Source of the DNA: an uncultured Acidobacteriia bacterium
Lineage (GTDB): Bacteria; Acidobacteriota; Terriglobia; Bryobacterales; Bryobacteraceae
DNA length: 64,000 nucleotides
Direction of reading: 5' to 3'
Assembly: GCA_903851195.1 (NCBI GenBank)
Contig: CAINNJ010000023.1
Span: 1 to 64,000 of the forward strand
Within the stretch, counting starts at the first letter, position 1, and the number at the start of each line of letters is the position of its first letter. Under the pieces are notes generated by a model. That model ran no database searches. It was not told the origin of the DNA and worked only from the letters and a program-made list of their open reading frames with translations. Position numbers and translations under genes: made by a program. Shown here in pieces: positions 25,761 through 35,009 of this stretch.

Positions 25761-27200
25761 ATGGAAAAGCACCTCAAAATCGCGGTATTCATCGATTTTG
25801 ACAATATAGAGATCGGCGTGAAATCCACGCTGCAGCGCGAGTTCGATGTTTCCGTGGTTCTGGAAGCTTTGAAGGAGCGCGGTGAGATTATCACCAAAAT
25901 CGCCTACGCCAACTGGGGCAAGCTGGAGAATTCGACCCGCCAGCTTTCGGAATACGCGGTGCAGATGGTGCAGCGCGACCCTTCCCCCCGGGGCGACAAA
26001 AACGGCGCGGATATCAACCTGGCGCTGGATGCGCTCGAACTGGCCTTCACTCACGACCACATCAATGCGTACTGCATCGTGAGCGGCGACAGCGATTTCA
26101 TCGCCCTGGTGAACAAGCTGAAGCAGTACGACAAGACGATCTTCGTCGTCGGCGGCAAGGCGTTTACCAGCACGATACTGCAGAAGAACTGCCACGAGTT
26201 CATCAGTTATGAGTCCATGCTGGACGACTCGCGACCGTCGCGGCCTCACCAGAGGCACGACCGGCAGCAGCAACAGCCGCAGCAGGATCGCGGAGAGCAG
26301 ACCGCCCAGATTGCCGCCCCGCAGGGAACCGCGGCGCCGGCCGGTTCGGGCACGCAGGTGATTCCTCCTTCCACGCCGCGCCATGAAGCGCGTCCGCCGC
26401 GGGAGCAGAACCAGCCGCAACAGCGCCGCCCGGTGCTCGATCTGCACCAGGCGATGCCCCTGGTGGAGCGCGCCCTGCAGGTTCTGGAACGCCGCGAAGT
26501 CCGCCCGCAACTGGGGCTTCTGAAATCCACCATGCTGCAACTGGACTCCAGTTTCAGCGAGCGCGCCTACGGAGCCGGGTCTTTCACCGACTTCATCGAG
26601 CGGCTGCGGAAATCCGACCTCATTCTGGTCACCGGCGGCGAAGGCCGTTACATGATCCAGCGGAAACGCACGGGCGCTCCGGAAAAGACGATCAAACAGG
26701 AAGAGGCTCTGCCTTACCTGCGCGACGTGCTCGAAAACCATCGCCTGGAAATGGAAGAAGGCGTCACCGCGGACGAACTCGTGGGCTGGGTCAAGGAAGA
26801 ATCGCCGGGCTTCGACTGGAAGAGTTTCGGATTCCAGGAGTTCAGCGAGTTCCTCAACTACGCGCAGGACAAGACCGTGGTTCGCGTGGAGCCGGATGAG
26901 GAAACCCAGAGCCTGATGGTTCATCTGGGCGCCGAATTCCATCCGCCTGCCATTCCCGAGCCCGAGCCGCCGCCGATTCCCGAAATTTCCGACGAAGAGG
27001 AAATCGAGGAGCCGCAGCCCGTGGTTCCGGGCCAGCCGACCGCCGGTTCGCCTCGCGTCAAGAAGGGTGGCCGGAAGGCCGCGGCTTCCGGCGGCGAAGC
27101 GAACGGCAACGTCGCCCCGACGAAGCGCGCGCCCCGCAAGGCCGCCGCGCCCCGCAAGGCCGCCGCGCCCCGCAAACGCAAAACACCCGCCAGTTCGTAA
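25761..27200 (+). CDS. NYN-domain RNase-like protein with two LOTUS/OST-HTH domains
   Basis: 479 aa. Residues 1-155 form a NYN (LabA/DUF88) domain of the PIN-like nuclease fold, with acidic residues in VFIDFDNIEIG, KNGADINLALDAL and SGDSDFIALVNKL. A Gln/Pro-rich linker follows (about 155-220), then two OST-HTH/LOTUS-like domains (about 225-305, LGLLKSTMLQL through RYMIQ; about 315-400, LPYLRDVL through VVRVEP). The tail is acidic and then Lys/Ala/Pro-rich with RKAAAP repeats, as in nucleic-acid-binding tails. It is presumably an RNA-binding or RNA-cutting protein. GAAGG lies five bases before the ATG; a GTG two codons earlier is less likely. Confidence 0.85.
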   Translation: MEKHLKIAVFIDFDNIEIGVKSTLQREFDVSVVLEALKERGEIITKIAYANWGKLENSTRQLSEYAVQMVQRDPSPRGDKNGADINLALDALELAFTHDHINAYCIVSGDSDFIALVNKLKQYDKTIFVVGGKAFTSTILQKNCHEFISYESMLDDSRPSRPHQRHDRQQQQPQQDRGEQTAQIAAPQGTAAPAGSGTQVIPPSTPRHEARPPREQNQPQQRRPVLDLHQAMPLVERALQVLERREVRPQLGLLKSTMLQLDSSFSERAYGAGSFTDFIERLRKSDLILVTGGEGRYMIQRKRTGAPEKTIKQEEALPYLRDVLENHRLEMEEGVTADELVGWVKEESPGFDWKSFGFQEFSEFLNYAQDKTVVRVEPDEETQSLMVHLGAEFHPPAIPEPEPPPIPEISDEEEIEEPQPVVPGQPTAGSPRVKKGGRKAAASGGEANGNVAPTKRAPRKAAAPRKAAAPRKRKTPASS

Positions 27201-27215
27201 GAGCCGGCGGATTTT

Positions 27216-27256
27216 CGGCCCGAAGCGCCGCTCCGTCGCGGAGCCGCTTCGGGCCG
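27216..27256. terminator. Bidirectional hairpin terminator
   Basis: Between convergent genes, CGGCCCGAAGCG then GCTCCG pairs with CGGAGC then CGCTTCGGGCCG around a 3-nt loop, with a 2-nt bulge on one side: 18 base pairs in all. No long T-run follows, as is common in GC-rich genomes. Confidence 0.75.
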
Positions 27257-27263
27257 CGTTTCG

Positions 27264-28298
27264 CTAAAGCTGCCGCTCCGTGATTTTCAAAGTGGAGGCA
27301 AGCCGGAAGCGGATCACCGTCTCGCTCGGAATGCTCACCGCTTTTCCCCGGGTGGCGGCTGCCGCGCCCGTGCCTGCCGCGCCCCCGACTCCCGCCCCGA
27401 TAGCCGCGCCTTTCCCTCCGCCCGCGATTGCGCCGATGATGGCCCCCAGAGCCGCGCCGCCGCCGATTTTCGCAACGTCTTCCCCGTGGCCGGAACTGCC
27501 CTGTTTCGACCAGGGTTCCGTGGAAACGGCGATTTTCTGCCCGTCGGCAGTCTGGAATGAGGCGAGCGCCAACTGCAGTTCGGCGGTTCCATTCAGACGT
27601 CCGGCGTTTTTCGATGCCACTACACGGCCCGAAACCCGCGCTCCCCGTTCGCCCACGATAAAGCCATCCGCCACCAGCGGCTCCGCCAGCGAACCCTGGA
27701 AGGAGTCGCCCGCGAAGAGGTGATCGGACGAGAGCGCCTGATCCAGCCGGACTGCCAGTTGTGTACCCTGGTGCAGAGTGACCTGGAGCGGAGCGGGCGC
27801 GGCGGGAGCCGGTTCATTTACGGGCGGCGGCGCGGCTTCGGGAACCGTGGCCGCCGGGGGAGCGGATACGGCGGGTTCGTTTGTACGCGGCGGCTCATAC
27901 GGCACCGGGGCGGCGACCGGAGGCGGAGCCGGTGACGCTGCCGGAAGCCGCGCCTCAGCAACCGGAGCCGTCGTCTGCACCGCTGGTGTTGACTTCGGAG
28001 CGGCAGGGCGCATTTCGGCCCTCACGACAACCGCTTTCGGTTCCGCCCGTCGGAACCGGCCTTCTCTGACCGGAGCCGCGTCCTCATATACCGCAGGCGG
28101 CGCAACAGTCCCGGCAGCCGGTGCCGCCGGGGACGCCCCCGCCGGCTCAGCCGATATCGGCGCACGCGGTGGCGATTTCACGGGTCCCGCCGCGACCGGA
28201 GCGCCCGGCCGAAATGTCGGAGGCTGGCTCATTTTTACCGCAAGCCCGCCCGCCAGAGCCGCCCCGATCACCAGTAAACCCACGTGCAAAGGTTTCAT
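27264..28298 (-). CDS. Membrane-anchored Pro/Ala-rich protein with glycine-zipper C-terminus
   Basis: 344 aa. An N-terminal transmembrane helix (HVGLLVIGAALAGGLAVKM) is followed by about 165 residues of Pro/Ala-rich, low-complexity linker. A folded domain follows (about 170-255; LHQGTQLAVRLDQALSSDHL, GARVSGRVVASK) resembling those of TrbI/VirB10-like or cell-envelope proteins. The end is a Gly/Ala-rich stretch (IIGAIAGGGKGAAIGAGVGG), probably a membrane-interacting glycine zipper, and a short strand. Probably an envelope protein; no exact function. It converges on the NYN gene and diverges from dusB. Confidence 0.72.
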   Translation of the reverse strand: MKPLHVGLLVIGAALAGGLAVKMSQPPTFRPGAPVAAGPVKSPPRAPISAEPAGASPAAPAAGTVAPPAVYEDAAPVREGRFRRAEPKAVVVRAEMRPAAPKSTPAVQTTAPVAEARLPAASPAPPPVAAPVPYEPPRTNEPAVSAPPAATVPEAAPPPVNEPAPAAPAPLQVTLHQGTQLAVRLDQALSSDHLFAGDSFQGSLAEPLVADGFIVGERGARVSGRVVASKNAGRLNGTAELQLALASFQTADGQKIAVSTEPWSKQGSSGHGEDVAKIGGGAALGAIIGAIAGGGKGAAIGAGVGGAAGTGAAAATRGKAVSIPSETVIRFRLASTLKITERQL

Positions 28299-28326
28299 CG
28301 CAATAACTGGACGCTAAACTGAGGAA

Positions 28327-29364
28327 GTGAGTTTCCCCCGTCAGTTTCAGATCGGAAACGTCACGATCGCGCCCGCGACCGTGCTCGCTCCCATGGCCGG
28401 CGTGACCGACACGGTTTTCCGCCGCTTCATCCGGAACCTGGGCGGTTGCGGCCTGATCATGACCGAGTTCACCAGTTCGCACGGCGTCAGCGCTCACCTG
28501 CGCGCGGAGGGCAAGATGGCGAAAAAGCCCAACCGCACCCTCGCCCGCTACCTCGCGTTCCAGCCGGAGGAACACCCCATCTCCGCGCAGTTGTTCGGCG
28601 CCGATCCCGAGATCATGGCCGACGCGGCCCGCGTCTGCGAAGAACTTGGCTTCGATATTCTCGACATCAACTTCGGCTGCCCGGTCAATAAAGTGGTGAA
28701 GTGCAATGGCGGTTCCGGCCTGCTGCGCGATCTGCCGCTTGTGGAAACGCTCCTCAAAACGGTCCGGAAAGCCATCAGCATCCCGTTTACCTGTAAATTT
28801 CGCGCGGGCTGGAGCGACCAGGAACTCGTGATGGTGGAGATGGCCCGGATGGCCGAAGATTGTGGCCTGCAGGCCATCGCACTGCACCCGCGGACCCGCG
28901 AACAGGGCTACAGCGGCAAGGCCGATTGGACCCGAATTGCCGCCGTGAAGGCCGCCGTGAAGATTCCGGTGATCGGAAACGGGGACATCGTCACCCCGCG
29001 CGATGCCGTCCGGATGATTCAGGAAACCGGCTGCGATGCGGTGATGGTGGGCCGGACCGCTTCTTCGAATCCCTGGATCTTCCGGCAGATCGAACAGTAT
29101 CTGGCGACCGGCCATTACGATGAACCCTCTCACCGGGATCGCTACCAGATGATGCGGACCTATTACGAGATGCTGCTGGCGCGCAGCGAAGACGATTCCA
29201 TCGGCAAGATGAAGCAGTTCGCCACTTACTTCACGCACGGTGTCCGCGGCGGCGGTCCCCTGCGCGTCTCCATATACCAGGCCAAAGAAGCCCCGCAGAT
29301 TCTGGATCTGGTGGATCAGTTTTTCGCCGAACCCGAGCCGGAACCCGAACTTACGCCGGCTTAG
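28327..29364 (+). CDS. dusB: tRNA-dihydrouridine synthase, DusB type
   Basis: 345 aa flavoenzyme that reduces uridines in the tRNA D-loop. Family motifs: LAPMAGVTDTVFRRF, ISAQLFGADP, DINFGCPVNKVVKCNGGSGL (GCP with the conserved Cys), RAGWSD, ALHPRTREQGYSGKADW, IGNGDIVTP, CDAVMVGRTASSNPWIF. FMN-binding phosphate loop residues lie in the last two. The GTG at 28327 immediately follows GAGGAA, which is closer than ideal for a ribosome site. The end of the protein is acidic (EPEPEPEL). Its last 14 bases overlap the convergent methyltransferase gene. Confidence 0.92.
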   Translation: MSFPRQFQIGNVTIAPATVLAPMAGVTDTVFRRFIRNLGGCGLIMTEFTSSHGVSAHLRAEGKMAKKPNRTLARYLAFQPEEHPISAQLFGADPEIMADAARVCEELGFDILDINFGCPVNKVVKCNGGSGLLRDLPLVETLLKTVRKAISIPFTCKFRAGWSDQELVMVEMARMAEDCGLQAIALHPRTREQGYSGKADWTRIAAVKAAVKIPVIGNGDIVTPRDAVRMIQETGCDAVMVGRTASSNPWIFRQIEQYLATGHYDEPSHRDRYQMMRTYYEMLLARSEDDSIGKMKQFATYFTHGVRGGGPLRVSIYQAKEAPQILDLVDQFFAEPEPEPELTPA

Positions 29365-29773
29365 TCGCGATCAGAAAGGCCTTCCCGTCGTCTTCTCCCG
29401 AAGCGATTTCCGCCCAGCCCGGAAACGCCTCGCGGAATCGGCTGAGCGACGTGGCGAAGCGTCCGCTGGTTTTCCCCGCCAGCGCCACCATGCCGCCGCC
29501 CCGGATACCCCGGGCAATTTCCGGCAGCAAATCGGCCTGCCAGTAGAGCCAGCAGACAATCAGGTCCCACTCGTCTGTCTGCACCCGGTACGCATGCGCC
29601 TCCAGATCGGCCTGGATGAGGTGAATGCCGGGCAGGTCCGGCAGTGTCTGGTCGACGCCCGTCACAGCCCAGCCGCGGTCCCGCAGCCAGACGGCATGCC
29701 GCCCGGAGCCACAGGCCAGGTCGAGCGCCTTTCCCGGGGGCGTGTTTGCGAGCGCCTGCATCAGCTCGGTCAC
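29351..29773 (-). CDS. Small class I SAM-dependent methyltransferase
   Basis: 140 aa, shorter than most class I methyltransferases. Motif I is clear, ALDLACGSGRHAVWLRDRGW, with GVD at strand 2 and IQADLEA at motif II; DEWDLIVCWLYWQADLLPEI follows. It resembles the UbiE/TehB-like group; the substrate is unknown. It begins with a GTG overlapping the MscS gene stop (GTGA at 29770-29773), so the two are coupled, and it overlaps the dusB 3' end by 14 bp. Confidence 0.82.
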   Translation of the reverse strand: MTELMQALANTPPGKALDLACGSGRHAVWLRDRGWAVTGVDQTLPDLPGIHLIQADLEAHAYRVQTDEWDLIVCWLYWQADLLPEIARGIRGGGMVALAGKTSGRFATSLSRFREAFPGWAEIASGEDDGKAFLIATKPA

Positions 29774-30825
29774 GCGGATTTCTGCTCCATTTGCACGGAA
29801 TACGTTGGAAACGGCAGGCTGATTTTTTCCCGCTGCAGGCGTTTAAACAGCAGTTTTCGCAATTCGCTCTGGGCGAGAAACTGATCGGAGTACTTCGCGA
29901 CGTTGAAGTTGACCTGAAAGACGAGTGACCAGTCGCCCGGTCCCGGGTTGAAGCGGATATTGGGCTCTGGTTCGGCGAGCAGCCCGGGCACTTTTCCGAC
30001 CGCCGCCTTCGCCTCATCGAGCAGCAGAGCCTCTACCCGGTCGATATCGGAATCGTAGCCGACGCTGAACGACACCGACATGACCATGCGCGGTTCCGGC
30101 AGGAAATAGTTGGTATAAATAGCCTGCCCGAGTTTGTTGTTCGGCACCACTACGAGGTTGTAGGCCACGGTGCGCATGGTGGTGCAGCGCCAGTTGATAT
30201 CGGTGACATAGCCCTCTTCGCCAGTGTTGAGCTTGATGTAGTCGCCGATCCGGACCAGACCGGAAATCGAGACGTAGAAGCCCGCGAAGAGATTCGAAAG
30301 CGTATCCTGAAGGGCCAGCGCGACTGCCAGGCCGCCGACTCCCAGGGTGGTCAGGATGGGGGTGAGATTCAGGTCGAAAACCACCTTGAGCATCCAGATC
30401 AGGCCGATGATCACGATCACGGTCTGCGCCAGTTTCTCGGTCAGCGTGGTCACGGATTGCGCCCCGGCAACGCGCTCGCCGTAAATCCGGATTGCTCTGG
30501 CCGTAAAGCGGCTGGTTCCCGAGATCAGCGACCAGAGCCAGAGGACTTCCAGTGTAGGGCGAATCCAGAGCTGATAGCGTTGCGGCAGTTCGGAACTGGC
30601 GGTCGCGACGTGGAGCGCGAGAATGAGCGCCCAGAGGACGGCCGGGCCCTTCAGTGTTCCGTCGACCAGTTCGCCCAGTTTGCTCCCGGTACGCCCCGAC
30701 CAGTTCCGCAAAGCGCTGAAAACAAACCTGCGCAGAATCATGCCGGCCGAAGCCACGGCGACGAAAACAAGCATCGGGAGCAGGAGTCGGAGCGGATCGG
30801 CGGGCAGGAGCGGCAGGGCACGCAT
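29770..30825 (-). CDS. MscS-family mechanosensitive channel
   Basis: 351 aa. Four N-terminal transmembrane helices precede the MscS pore helix and beta domain: LTTLGVGGLAVALALQDTLS then NLFAGFYVSISGLVRIGDYI, EEGYVTDINWRCTTMRT, and VVVPNNKLGQAIYTNY. It would release solutes under osmotic down-shock from the cytoplasmic membrane. The C-terminal region (about 260-351) matches the MscS alpha/beta domain. The upstream gap to the divergent secretin gene is about 80 bp. Confidence 0.92.
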   Translation of the reverse strand: MRALPLLPADPLRLLLPMLVFVAVASAGMILRRFVFSALRNWSGRTGSKLGELVDGTLKGPAVLWALILALHVATASSELPQRYQLWIRPTLEVLWLWSLISGTSRFTARAIRIYGERVAGAQSVTTLTEKLAQTVIVIIGLIWMLKVVFDLNLTPILTTLGVGGLAVALALQDTLSNLFAGFYVSISGLVRIGDYIKLNTGEEGYVTDINWRCTTMRTVAYNLVVVPNNKLGQAIYTNYFLPEPRMVMSVSFSVGYDSDIDRVEALLLDEAKAAVGKVPGLLAEPEPNIRFNPGPGDWSLVFQVNFNVAKYSDQFLAQSELRKLLFKRLQREKISLPFPTYSVQMEQKSA

Positions 30826-30906
30826 TCTCAGACGATGGTCGCACGCCTGTCCTTAAGAGTCCGGAGTACCTGCACGCCTGGAGGGTTCGCAGCGTCACCT
30901 GTTTTG

Positions 30907-32589
30907 ATGAAGGCTCTGCCGAACAAAATCAGGAGACCGGGACGGGTGGCAATCCTGATGGCGGGCCTTGTTTTCAACGGGCTTTCGGCGGTGAATTCGT
31001 CCATGGATTCGCCGAAGGAAGCGGCGATGGCTCTGGCGAAAAAGGCCGCCCGGTCTGAAAAATCCGACGAGGCCGCCCAGGCCTACATCTACTACTCGGA
31101 AGCCGCCGCCCTGCAGCCGAAGAATCGCCGCTATAAGGAAAAGATGGCGGTCCTCCAGACCAAAGCCGCGCGTCAGTCGAAACCGCAGCCGCGCCCGGAC
31201 GAGCGCGCCGCGACGGATTCGGCCGATCCGGAAAAATTGTTTTCACCGGGGATCGGGCCGGAAGACGTGTTCGACAGCATGACGGAACGCGAGATGTCCC
31301 AGGCGCGCGAACTGAAAGGGCTTCCGACTCTGCAGGCCAGGGCAGGCAAACAGGATTTCGACCTGAATGCCGATCCGCGTGAACTCTTCGATAAAGTGGC
31401 GGAGCGTTTCGGGCTGCAGACCGTCTTCGACGGCGACTACCCCACCGGAGGCGCCCGGGTCGCTTTCAAAGTGGATCAGGTGGATTATCGGGAAGCCCTG
31501 AACGACCTGCAGGCTGCCACCGGCTCCTTTCTGATTCCGATTTCGAGCCGCCTTTTCATGGTGGCGAAAGACACTCAGCAGAAGCGCAACGATCTGGAAC
31601 AGACCATGGCGATCGCCGTTCCCGTGCCGCAGGCTGTCACCACCCAGGAACTGACCGAACTCGCGCAGGTGATCCGTCAGACGGCGAATGTGGAGAAGAT
31701 TGCGTGGGATACCTCCCAGGCGCGAATCGTGATGCGGGATCGGGTTTCGCGTGTTTTGCCCGCGGTCGCTCTGTTGCAGCAGTTGCTGGCGTACCGGCCG
31801 GAGGTGATGATCGACCTCGAATTTGTTCAGGTCGCATCCAGCGATCTGGCGAATTACGGATTCACGGTGACGAACAGCTTTTCGGGCTTCGTCCTCGGCC
31901 GCCTGCTGAACAACACGGTCTCGATTCCCTCGGGAGTCACCAATCTGCTGACTTTCGGAGGCGGCAGGACGCTGATCGGAATCGGCATCGCGCAGGCACA
32001 GGCGATGTTCAACGACACCTACACGACTTCGAAGTCCCTTTACCAGACGCAGATCCGGAGCGTGGCGGGACAGGCGGCGACCCTTCACGTAGGCGAGAAG
32101 TATCCGGTGATTACCGGCGGCTATTTCGGGACCGCCTCACCCAGTCAGCAGGGACAGATCTATTCGCCGCCGCCTTCCTTTACATTCGAAGATTTGGGCC
32201 TGACGCTGAAGGTGACTCCGTTTGTGCATGGAATGGGCGAGGTCACGCTGACTCTCGATACCAGCTTTGAGGTGCTGACCGGCCAGGCCATCAACGGCAT
32301 TCCGGTGATCGGACGCCGGAACCTGCTTTCGCAGGTGAGATTGCGAACGGACGAATGGGCGGTGATCGGCGGGTTGCTGAACACGACGCAGGCGAGGTCC
32401 GTCAGCGGCTTCCTCGGCCTGGCCAATCTGCCTCTGCTGGGGTATCTGTTCCGTCAGGTGTCCACGGATCAGGAGGAGAACAACGTGTTGATCGGGATCC
32501 GTCCCCATCTTCTGGCGCTGCCGCCGGACCAGATCGTTTCTCGGACTTTGCGCGTTGGTTCCGATGCCCGGCCCTACACGCCGATTTAG
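30907..32589 (+). CDS. Secretin-family outer-membrane protein (GspD/PilQ-like)
   Basis: 560 aa from the ATG at 30907; the upstream open frame is antisense to the MscS gene. An N-terminal signal segment (VAILMAGLVFNGLSA) is followed by a TPR-like stretch (AAQAYIYYSEAAALQPKNRRY) and an STN/N0-like domain (about 150-220, DLNADPRELFDKVAERFGLQ). The C-terminal half is the secretin barrel (about 300-540): VMIDLEFVQVASSDLANYG, GEKYPVITGG, FEDLGLTLKVTPF, PVIGRRNLLSQVRLRTDEW, VIGGLL. Secretins form gated channels for type II secretion or type IV pili. No other secretion genes are adjacent, so its system is unclear. Confidence 0.88.
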   Translation: MKALPNKIRRPGRVAILMAGLVFNGLSAVNSSMDSPKEAAMALAKKAARSEKSDEAAQAYIYYSEAAALQPKNRRYKEKMAVLQTKAARQSKPQPRPDERAATDSADPEKLFSPGIGPEDVFDSMTEREMSQARELKGLPTLQARAGKQDFDLNADPRELFDKVAERFGLQTVFDGDYPTGGARVAFKVDQVDYREALNDLQAATGSFLIPISSRLFMVAKDTQQKRNDLEQTMAIAVPVPQAVTTQELTELAQVIRQTANVEKIAWDTSQARIVMRDRVSRVLPAVALLQQLLAYRPEVMIDLEFVQVASSDLANYGFTVTNSFSGFVLGRLLNNTVSIPSGVTNLLTFGGGRTLIGIGIAQAQAMFNDTYTTSKSLYQTQIRSVAGQAATLHVGEKYPVITGGYFGTASPSQQGQIYSPPPSFTFEDLGLTLKVTPFVHGMGEVTLTLDTSFEVLTGQAINGIPVIGRRNLLSQVRLRTDEWAVIGGLLNTTQARSVSGFLGLANLPLLGYLFRQVSTDQEENNVLIGIRPHLLALPPDQIVSRTLRVGSDARPYTPI

Positions 32590-32664
32590 GGCGCCGTCCC
32601 GTTCTGAAACCTGCGGGCGCGCCACGCATCCAAAAAACTGGTATAGTCGAATTGACCCAAGGTT

Positions 32665-33024
32665 GGGGGCGCATTGGTTTCGACGGGATCGAATCGCGAT
32701 GCGGAGGCGTGCCGGGTTCCGAGCTCCCGTAAAACGATCGGAAAACAAAAACTGCCAATAATCAGCAGTTTGCATACGCTGCTTAATTAAAAACTAAGTC
32801 AGTGCGCTCCGGTTAGTCAGCCTGCGGGCTAGCTAGTGAGTGTCATCACAGCGGGATAGGGAGCAGGCTTCTGTTCGTAGCCGAGACCCGAGATCAACCG
32901 GACTAGTCTTCTGCCGTTTCGCCCGGCTCTTTGGCAGAGGATGAAAATCAGAGCCAGGCTACGCACGTAGTCTCTTCATTTCGGGCTTTTTCGGACGGGG
33001 GTTCAACTCCCCCCGCCTCCACCA
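32665..33024 (+). ncRNA. ssrA: tmRNA (ssrA)
   Basis: 360 nt. The 5' GGGGGCG pairs with 3' CGCCTCC (one G-U), followed by an A and encoded CCA. GCATTGGTTTCGACGGG is the standard tmRNA 5' domain and GGGGGTTCAACTCCCCC is the T-arm of the tRNA-like part. The tag frame ends GCC AAT AAT CAG CAG TTT GCA TAC GCT GCT TAA (32754-32786), encoding ANNQQFAYAA if GCC is the resume codon. It rescues stalled ribosomes and marks the product for proteolysis. A TATAGT at 32642-32647 is a plausible -10 element. It stands alone between a secretin and an unrelated operon. Confidence 0.97.
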
Positions 33025-33083
33025 AATTATACTCGCGACGATGTGCCTTCTGCTGTCGGCGTGCGTGAAACCTGCCGCGAGCC

Positions 33084-33659
33084 TTATTTCTGATCGGTGT
33101 CTTCGACCGGTGTGAAGCGGACCTCACCGGCGGCGAGATATTCGCCTTCCCGCGGCCCGGAAAACTGGATCCACGCGATGCGTTTGGCCGTCACCGTCAT
33201 GGTGAAAACAGGCACCGGCTCGCCGGGCGCCTTGCGCCCCGGCACAGAGTCCAGACTCGCGCGGTCCACCACCTTGCCCTCGGCATCGAACGCTTCCAGC
33301 AGCGCCGGCATCCCGGTGGATCCCCACATGGTTACCGTCACCGAAGACACGGGCTTCGGGAACGTGGCCCGGACCGGAATCGGCTCTGTCGCCATGGCGC
33401 AAACGATTCCTTTGTGACCGGAGTCGAGGTGCGGAAAGAATGCCAGCATCCCTTTCGCCTTCGATTGGCGTGGCTCCCAGGCGAGCGAAAACGTGACTCC
33501 TTTCTCCACCCACTGCGGGACGCGGTTTGGCTTGTCGTCGGGAAACCGAACCGTGGCGTTCTCAAAATCGACAACCACTTGCTCCGCTGCTGCCATAGCC
33601 GGCAAGAGAGCAAAAAGCGCAGCGGCCAATCGGATTGCCCGAAAAGACGGGAATCTCAT
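33084..33659 (-). CDS. Secreted protein of unknown function, end of DUF1592/DUF1552 operon
   Basis: 191 aa with a signal peptide ([20 protein letters not shown], cleavage near MAAAE). The mature part is beta-rich ([37 protein letters not shown]), like small carbohydrate-binding or PEP-CTERM-associated beta-sandwich domains, but I recognise no specific family. Its ATG overlaps the DUF1552 stop (ATGA at 33656-33659), so it is translated with that gene. It is the third gene of the minus-strand unit starting at 37772. Confidence 0.7.
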   Translation of the reverse strand: MRFPSFRAIRLAAALFALLPAMAAAEQVVVDFENATVRFPDDKPNRVPQWVEKGVTFSLAWEPRQSKAKGMLAFFPHLDSGHKGIVCAMATEPIPVRATFPKPVSSVTVTMWGSTGMPALLEAFDAEGKVVDRASLDSVPGRKAPGEPVPVFTMTVTAKRIAWIQFSGPREGEYLAAGEVRFTPVEDTDQK

Positions 33660-34999
33660 GCTTTCGTCATCTCGAGGCCGGACATCGTTCCCGTGGAAGA
33701 CGCGAACCTGCCCGTTTCAACTCCCATCCGCTGCAGCATGGATACAAACAGGTTGGGCAAGGGGTAATTCTGATTGCGGTCGAACGCCAGGTGCCCGGCA
33801 TGCCGGAAGCCTCCGCCCGCGAGCAGAACCGGCATATTGATGGTGGAATGCGCATTCGCGTCACCGAGGTTCGACCCATAAAGCACCATCGTGCGGTCGA
33901 GCAGCGTATCGCCTCCCTCATGGACGCCTTTCAGACCTTTGAAGAGATCCGCCAGCAGACGCATGTGCCAGGAGTCAATGATGCGGAGTTGGGCCAGCTT
34001 CGCCTCCGATTTTCCATGATGCGAGAGGTTGTGGTAACCATCGCTGATAGTGGCTCCTTTGCCGTCCACAACCGGGATTTCCACAACCGGGGTGCTGACG
34101 CTGTCGAGCATGAGAGTAACGCAGCGGGTGGAGTCGGTTTCGAACGCCAGACGCACCAGCCCGTACATCGCGGCAACCTTTGCCATGTATTGCGCGGGGT
34201 TCGAAGGGTCCTGTGGTTCGCGTTCCCGGACCACGGGTTTGGGCTTGCGCTCCCATCCCTTGGATGCCTGGAGGCGGTTTTCAAGGTCGCGCACGCTGGT
34301 GAAGTACTGGTCGAGGCGCGCGCGATCATTGGCGCCGACGTTCCGCTCCAGGTCGCTGACCTGGTCGGCGACGGCGTCGAGAATGGATCGGCCGGTTTCG
34401 AGTTCCGCCATCTTCGCTTCGGTTTCCTGGGGCGTACCCTGGATGAACATCTGGCGGAAGACGCTTGAGGCGCTTTGCTCCGGCGGGATGGCCACGCCGT
34501 TGCCCGTCCAGGAGAGCGAACGCGCGCCGGTATTGACAGCCAGCGTAAGCGAGGGGAAGCGGGTTTGGCTGCCGATGCGTTCGGCGATGTACTGGTCGAG
34601 GGAGATGGTGTTGCGGAACGAACTGCTCGCGGGATGCGGAGCGGCCGTGAGGAAGCTGATATCGGAAGGGTGTCCGCCGTCGACGTTAGGGTGCGATACG
34701 CCGGAGAAAACCGTGAAGTCCCGCCGGTGTTCCTGGAGGATCTTCAGGTAGGGCGAAGGCGTGTACTCCTGGCCGGCCCCGGCGGGAAAAAACTCGCCGG
34801 GCAACACGCCGAGATTGTTGCAAATCCCGATCATCCGGCGTGGAACACCTGTGCCTGGCCCGCCGGTGCTCTGCGCGCGGGCGCCAGATGCAAACATCAC
34901 GTTCAGCAGCGGCAGCGAGAGGCTGACGCCGGCGGCCCGAAGCAGTGTGCGCCGCGGGATCGCGCGATAACCGCGCCGGGTTTGTCCTTTAATGTCCAT
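33656..34999 (-). CDS. DUF1552 protein with Tat signal
   Basis: 447 aa from ATG 34999. The N-terminus [20 protein letters not shown] is a twin-arginine signal. The family body is recognisable: [90 protein letters not shown], and the HAGHLAFD motif near the end. DUF1552 proteins are distant sulfatase/DUF1501-like proteins that almost always sit next to DUF1592/1588/1585 cytochromes in planctomycetes and acidobacteria; the activity is not known. It is 10 nt downstream of that partner here. The open frame upstream is inside the partner gene. Confidence 0.85.
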   Translation of the reverse strand: MDIKGQTRRGYRAIPRRTLLRAAGVSLSLPLLNVMFASGARAQSTGGPGTGVPRRMIGICNNLGVLPGEFFPAGAGQEYTPSPYLKILQEHRRDFTVFSGVSHPNVDGGHPSDISFLTAAPHPASSSFRNTISLDQYIAERIGSQTRFPSLTLAVNTGARSLSWTGNGVAIPPEQSASSVFRQMFIQGTPQETEAKMAELETGRSILDAVADQVSDLERNVGANDRARLDQYFTSVRDLENRLQASKGWERKPKPVVREREPQDPSNPAQYMAKVAAMYGLVRLAFETDSTRCVTLMLDSVSTPVVEIPVVDGKGATISDGYHNLSHHGKSEAKLAQLRIIDSWHMRLLADLFKGLKGVHEGGDTLLDRTMVLYGSNLGDANAHSTINMPVLLAGGGFRHAGHLAFDRNQNYPLPNLFVSMLQRMGVETGRFASSTGTMSGLEMTKA

Positions 35000-35009
35000 G
35001 GGTTTCGCC

